Shown here piece by piece: positions 62,655-64,000 of a DNA stretch of 64,000 nt. The DNA is taken from contig JAHIUX010000068.1 in the NCBI GenBank assembly GCA_018816765.1, forward strand, positions 1 through 64,000. Reading direction: 5' to 3'. Numbering within the stretch: position 1 is the first letter of the stretch; each line of letters opens with the position of its first letter. The DNA comes from Bacteroidota bacterium (GTDB taxonomy: Bacteria; Bacteroidota; Bacteroidia; Bacteroidales; F082). The notes beneath the pieces were generated by a model that saw only the letters and a list, made by a program, of their open reading frames with translations, searched no databases and was not told where the DNA came from. A program made the position numbers and the translations under genes.

Positions 62655-62672
62655 AAACGGGCTATTTTTCAG

Positions 62673-62680
62673 CAAAATTA
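62673..62680 (-). promoter_or_regulatory. -7 box TAATTTTG of deoC
   Basis: CAAAATTA on the plus strand; exact minus-strand TAnnTTTG match, 18 nt before the ATG at 62654. Confidence 0.5.
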
Positions 62681-62820
62681 AGCAAAAACCAGGGCTGCTG
62701 TGGTGGAAACATCATATTACGAAAATGGAGCGATCCTCCAGATTCGTATATCCATCAGCTGGAATTTCTCATGCAGCAGCTATAAATTACCTTTAAATGA
62801 AATTTTTATATCCCTGATTG

Positions 62821-62828
62821 TATGTTTG
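62821..62828 (+). promoter_or_regulatory. -7 box TATGTTTG of the small zinc-ribbon gene
   Basis: Exact TAnnTTTG match. It lies in the open frame that begins at the TTG at 62818, so transcription should start after that TTG, supporting the ATG at 62902. Confidence 0.45.
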
Positions 62829-62901
62829 TTACATTGATAACATACCTGCTGAAATTGGTTTGGCACAAAGATTGACACAGGAAGTTGAAACAATAAATAA
62901 C

Positions 62902-63048
62902 ATGTTCGGCCTTAAACTATCTCCATCAACTAAACAACCTAAGTATCACAAGTACTTTAAGTGTGATCGTTGCGGCTATATCACCATAGTCCGCAATTCT
63001 TACTGTCCTATTTGTACGAAAGACGGCCATTTAATTAAAATGAAGTAA
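62902..63048 (+). CDS. Small zinc-ribbon protein
   Basis: 48 residues from the ATG at 62902: MFGLKLSPSTKQPKYHKY, then FKCDRCGYITIVRNSYCPIC and TKDGHLIKMK. Two CxxC pairs 16 residues apart form a zinc-ribbon/rubredoxin-like knuckle. Small proteins of this type may bind nucleic acid or proteins; function here unknown. The frame is open upstream to a TTG at 62818, which would give 76 residues. AT-rich compared with neighbours. Confidence 0.6.
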   Translation: MFGLKLSPSTKQPKYHKYFKCDRCGYITIVRNSYCPICTKDGHLIKMK

Positions 63049-63072
63049 CCCAACCTAACACCTATAATTGCT

Positions 63073-63255
63073 ATGGAAATAAATGAAGTTTACACAATTA
63101 AGGAAATCCAGGAGCAAGGGCTAACTGAGCGGTGCATCAAAGACATTCAGGCTAAAGTATACCTGAATGGAACCAAGGTCTACTTTTTTGAACCAATCAG
63201 CAATCAGGCATTCCGACTCTATTCCATCATCAACAAGCGATCCTTTTTCCTTTAA
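63073..63255 (+). CDS. Hypothetical small protein
   Basis: 60 residues. Starts MEINEVYTIKEIQEQGLTER, and ends NKRSFFL. No family recognised; the TIKEIQEQGLTE stretch could be a short helix-turn-helix-like segment, but this is weak. Located 24 bp after the zinc-ribbon gene and before a terminator, so a two-gene transcript is likely. Shares the AT-rich base composition. Confidence 0.5.
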   Translation: MEINEVYTIKEIQEQGLTERCIKDIQAKVYLNGTKVYFFEPISNQAFRLYSIINKRSFFL

Positions 63256-63297
63256 TCCCGCATTCCCAGGAATGCAACCAAGCAGCCCGCCAATCAA

Positions 63298-63332
63298 AAT
63301 CCCGCTACGTGCCTGTCGCGGGGTTTTTTTTT
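63298..63332 (+). terminator. Intrinsic terminator after the small-gene pair
   Basis: AATCCCGC pairs with GCGGGGTT around an 12-nt loop, followed by a long T run (to 63332). Confidence 0.75.
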
Positions 63333-63407
63333 GCCATTTGAACCCATTTTCCACGAGCTGGAATTTCCTGATCAGCGGTGAGGATCGCTTCAGTTTTCAG
63401 TTGATGC

Positions 63408-64000
63408 TCACTCCCAGCCCAGGATATTCCTGAAGTCGTAATGCGCCGGATTGGGAAGGTATTTTTTTGCTGCCTCATAGTCATCGGCCGTGATGTACTG
63501 AATGCCATGATCGAAGATCATCTTCACCTTTTCGCCTTCCATATCCACCAGGCGGGGCTTTACCTTTCCCTTTTCATCGGCCACATCACTCAGGTAGAGT
63601 GGTGCACAATGCCCGGCGGGGTCCGAGGTGACCATGGCTCCTGTTACGCCCTGATCGAAAAGCTGCTTCACCCCATAACCCAACAAACCACAGTACATCA
63701 GGTCGAAGGCTGTCGGTTTCACGCAGCGTAACTCATAGCCCAGCTCAACAGGCCGGCTTTTGATGTCGAGCTTGATCTCCCTCAGCCGGTGTTGCAGCAG
63801 CATATTGTAAATGTGTGCCTTGCTCACATTGCCCAGTTCGGGATGGCCATGGTCGTCGTAAGTAAAATTCACGCCTGAGGATTCGATCTCCTTGTCGGTC
63901 ATAAAGTGAAAAACACCTTCGCTCACGATAGCAACACCGTACCTGATACCCAACAGCCTGCGTTTCACCATGGAGGATATGATCAGCCGGGTGATGCGGT
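63408..64000 (-). CDS. 6-phosphofructokinase, PPi-dependent type (3' part, truncated by window)
   Basis: C-terminal ~197 residues; the 5' end lies beyond position 64000 and the frame stays open across the edge. Stretches matching the long phosphofructokinase/diphosphate--fructose-6-phosphate 1-phosphotransferase group: YGVAIVSEGVF, DDHGHPELGNVSKAHI, LGYELRCVKPTAFDLMYCGLLGYGVKQL, GAMVTSDPAGHCAPLYL. The downstream residues end ILGWE. It phosphorylates fructose 6-phosphate in glycolysis, the pathway fed by the alpha-glucan locus. PPi versus ATP use cannot be judged from this part. Confidence 0.88.
   Translation of the reverse strand, partial: RITRLIISSMVKRRLLGIRYGVAIVSEGVFHFMTDKEIESSGVNFTYDDHGHPELGNVSKAHIYNMLLQHRLREIKLDIKSRPVELGYELRCVKPTAFDLMYCGLLGYGVKQLFDQGVTGAMVTSDPAGHCAPLYLSDVADEKGKVKPRLVDMEGEKVKMIFDHGIQYITADDYEAAKKYLPNPAHYDFRNILGWE

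Noticed and set aside
62818-62901. TTG start giving a 76-residue zinc-ribbon protein
   Set aside because: The first codons overlap the -7 box, so they would not be in the transcript; the ATG at 62902 is preferred, with moderate confidence.

Overview
The window reads as a chromosomal segment of a Bacteroidetes (Bacteroidota) bacterium, most likely of the Bacteroidia. The evidence is a SusC/SusD pair, C-terminal type IX secretion (T9SS) sorting domains on three proteins, a DUF5686 outer-membrane protein, a DUF4296 lipoprotein, a long-form (PPi-type) phosphofructokinase, many SPII lipoproteins with charged K/D/E stretches after the lipid cysteine, and repeated TAnnTTTG boxes (the Bacteroidetes -7 promoter element) just upstream of genes. 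The species cannot be named from the sequence. No rRNA, tRNA, CRISPR array, prophage or insertion sequence was recognised.

Region 1 (0-0.7 kb) is non-coding and holds an array of short hairpin repeats with about 50-nt spacing; two relatives lie at 61.7 kb. Region 2 (0.7-20.9 kb) is a large alpha-glucan locus around a divergent control region at 8.9-9.3 kb. Leftward runs an exported set: a SusA-like GH13, two unlike GH31 enzymes and a GH13 lipoprotein. Rightward runs a cytoplasmic set: a trehalose-synthase-like GH13, a beta-phosphoglucomutase/GH65 phosphorylase fusion, two paralogous P-loop kinases, a GH13 of unknown specificity and a GlgB branching enzyme. A convergent SLC45-like sugar transporter closes the region. 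Together they can degrade alpha-glucans outside the cytoplasm, import the products, interconvert maltose and trehalose, cleave them with phosphate and feed glucose 6-phosphate into glycolysis.

Region 3 (21-31 kb) is mostly ordinary: an SRPBCC protein, an ECF sigma factor with a membrane-anchored beta-barrel partner and a PKD/T9SS surface protein, then dtd, pdxJ, a VUT/YhhQ transporter, an alpha/beta hydrolase, tatC and an FAD oxidoreductase. Region 4 (31-44.4 kb) returns to starch: a LacI-family regulator divergent from susC-susD-susE-like genes, a lipoprotein, a beta-CASP nuclease and a T9SS-secreted CBM48-GH13 amylase. The same LacI-type operator core occurs in the 9-kb control region, twice between lacI and susC, and before the 41.6-kb amylase, which suggests one split regulon.

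Region 5 (44.4-64 kb) is housekeeping and envelope biology: an OsmC/hotdog-thioesterase/lipoprotein operon, a Lys/Cys-rich small exported protein divergent from a two-component system, an M48 protease, queA, pssA, lptB, DUF5686, an AhpD-like protein, kdsD, recQ, a secreted redoxin, deoC, a small AT-rich cassette encoding a zinc-ribbon protein, and the 3' part of a phosphofructokinase gene that runs off the right edge.
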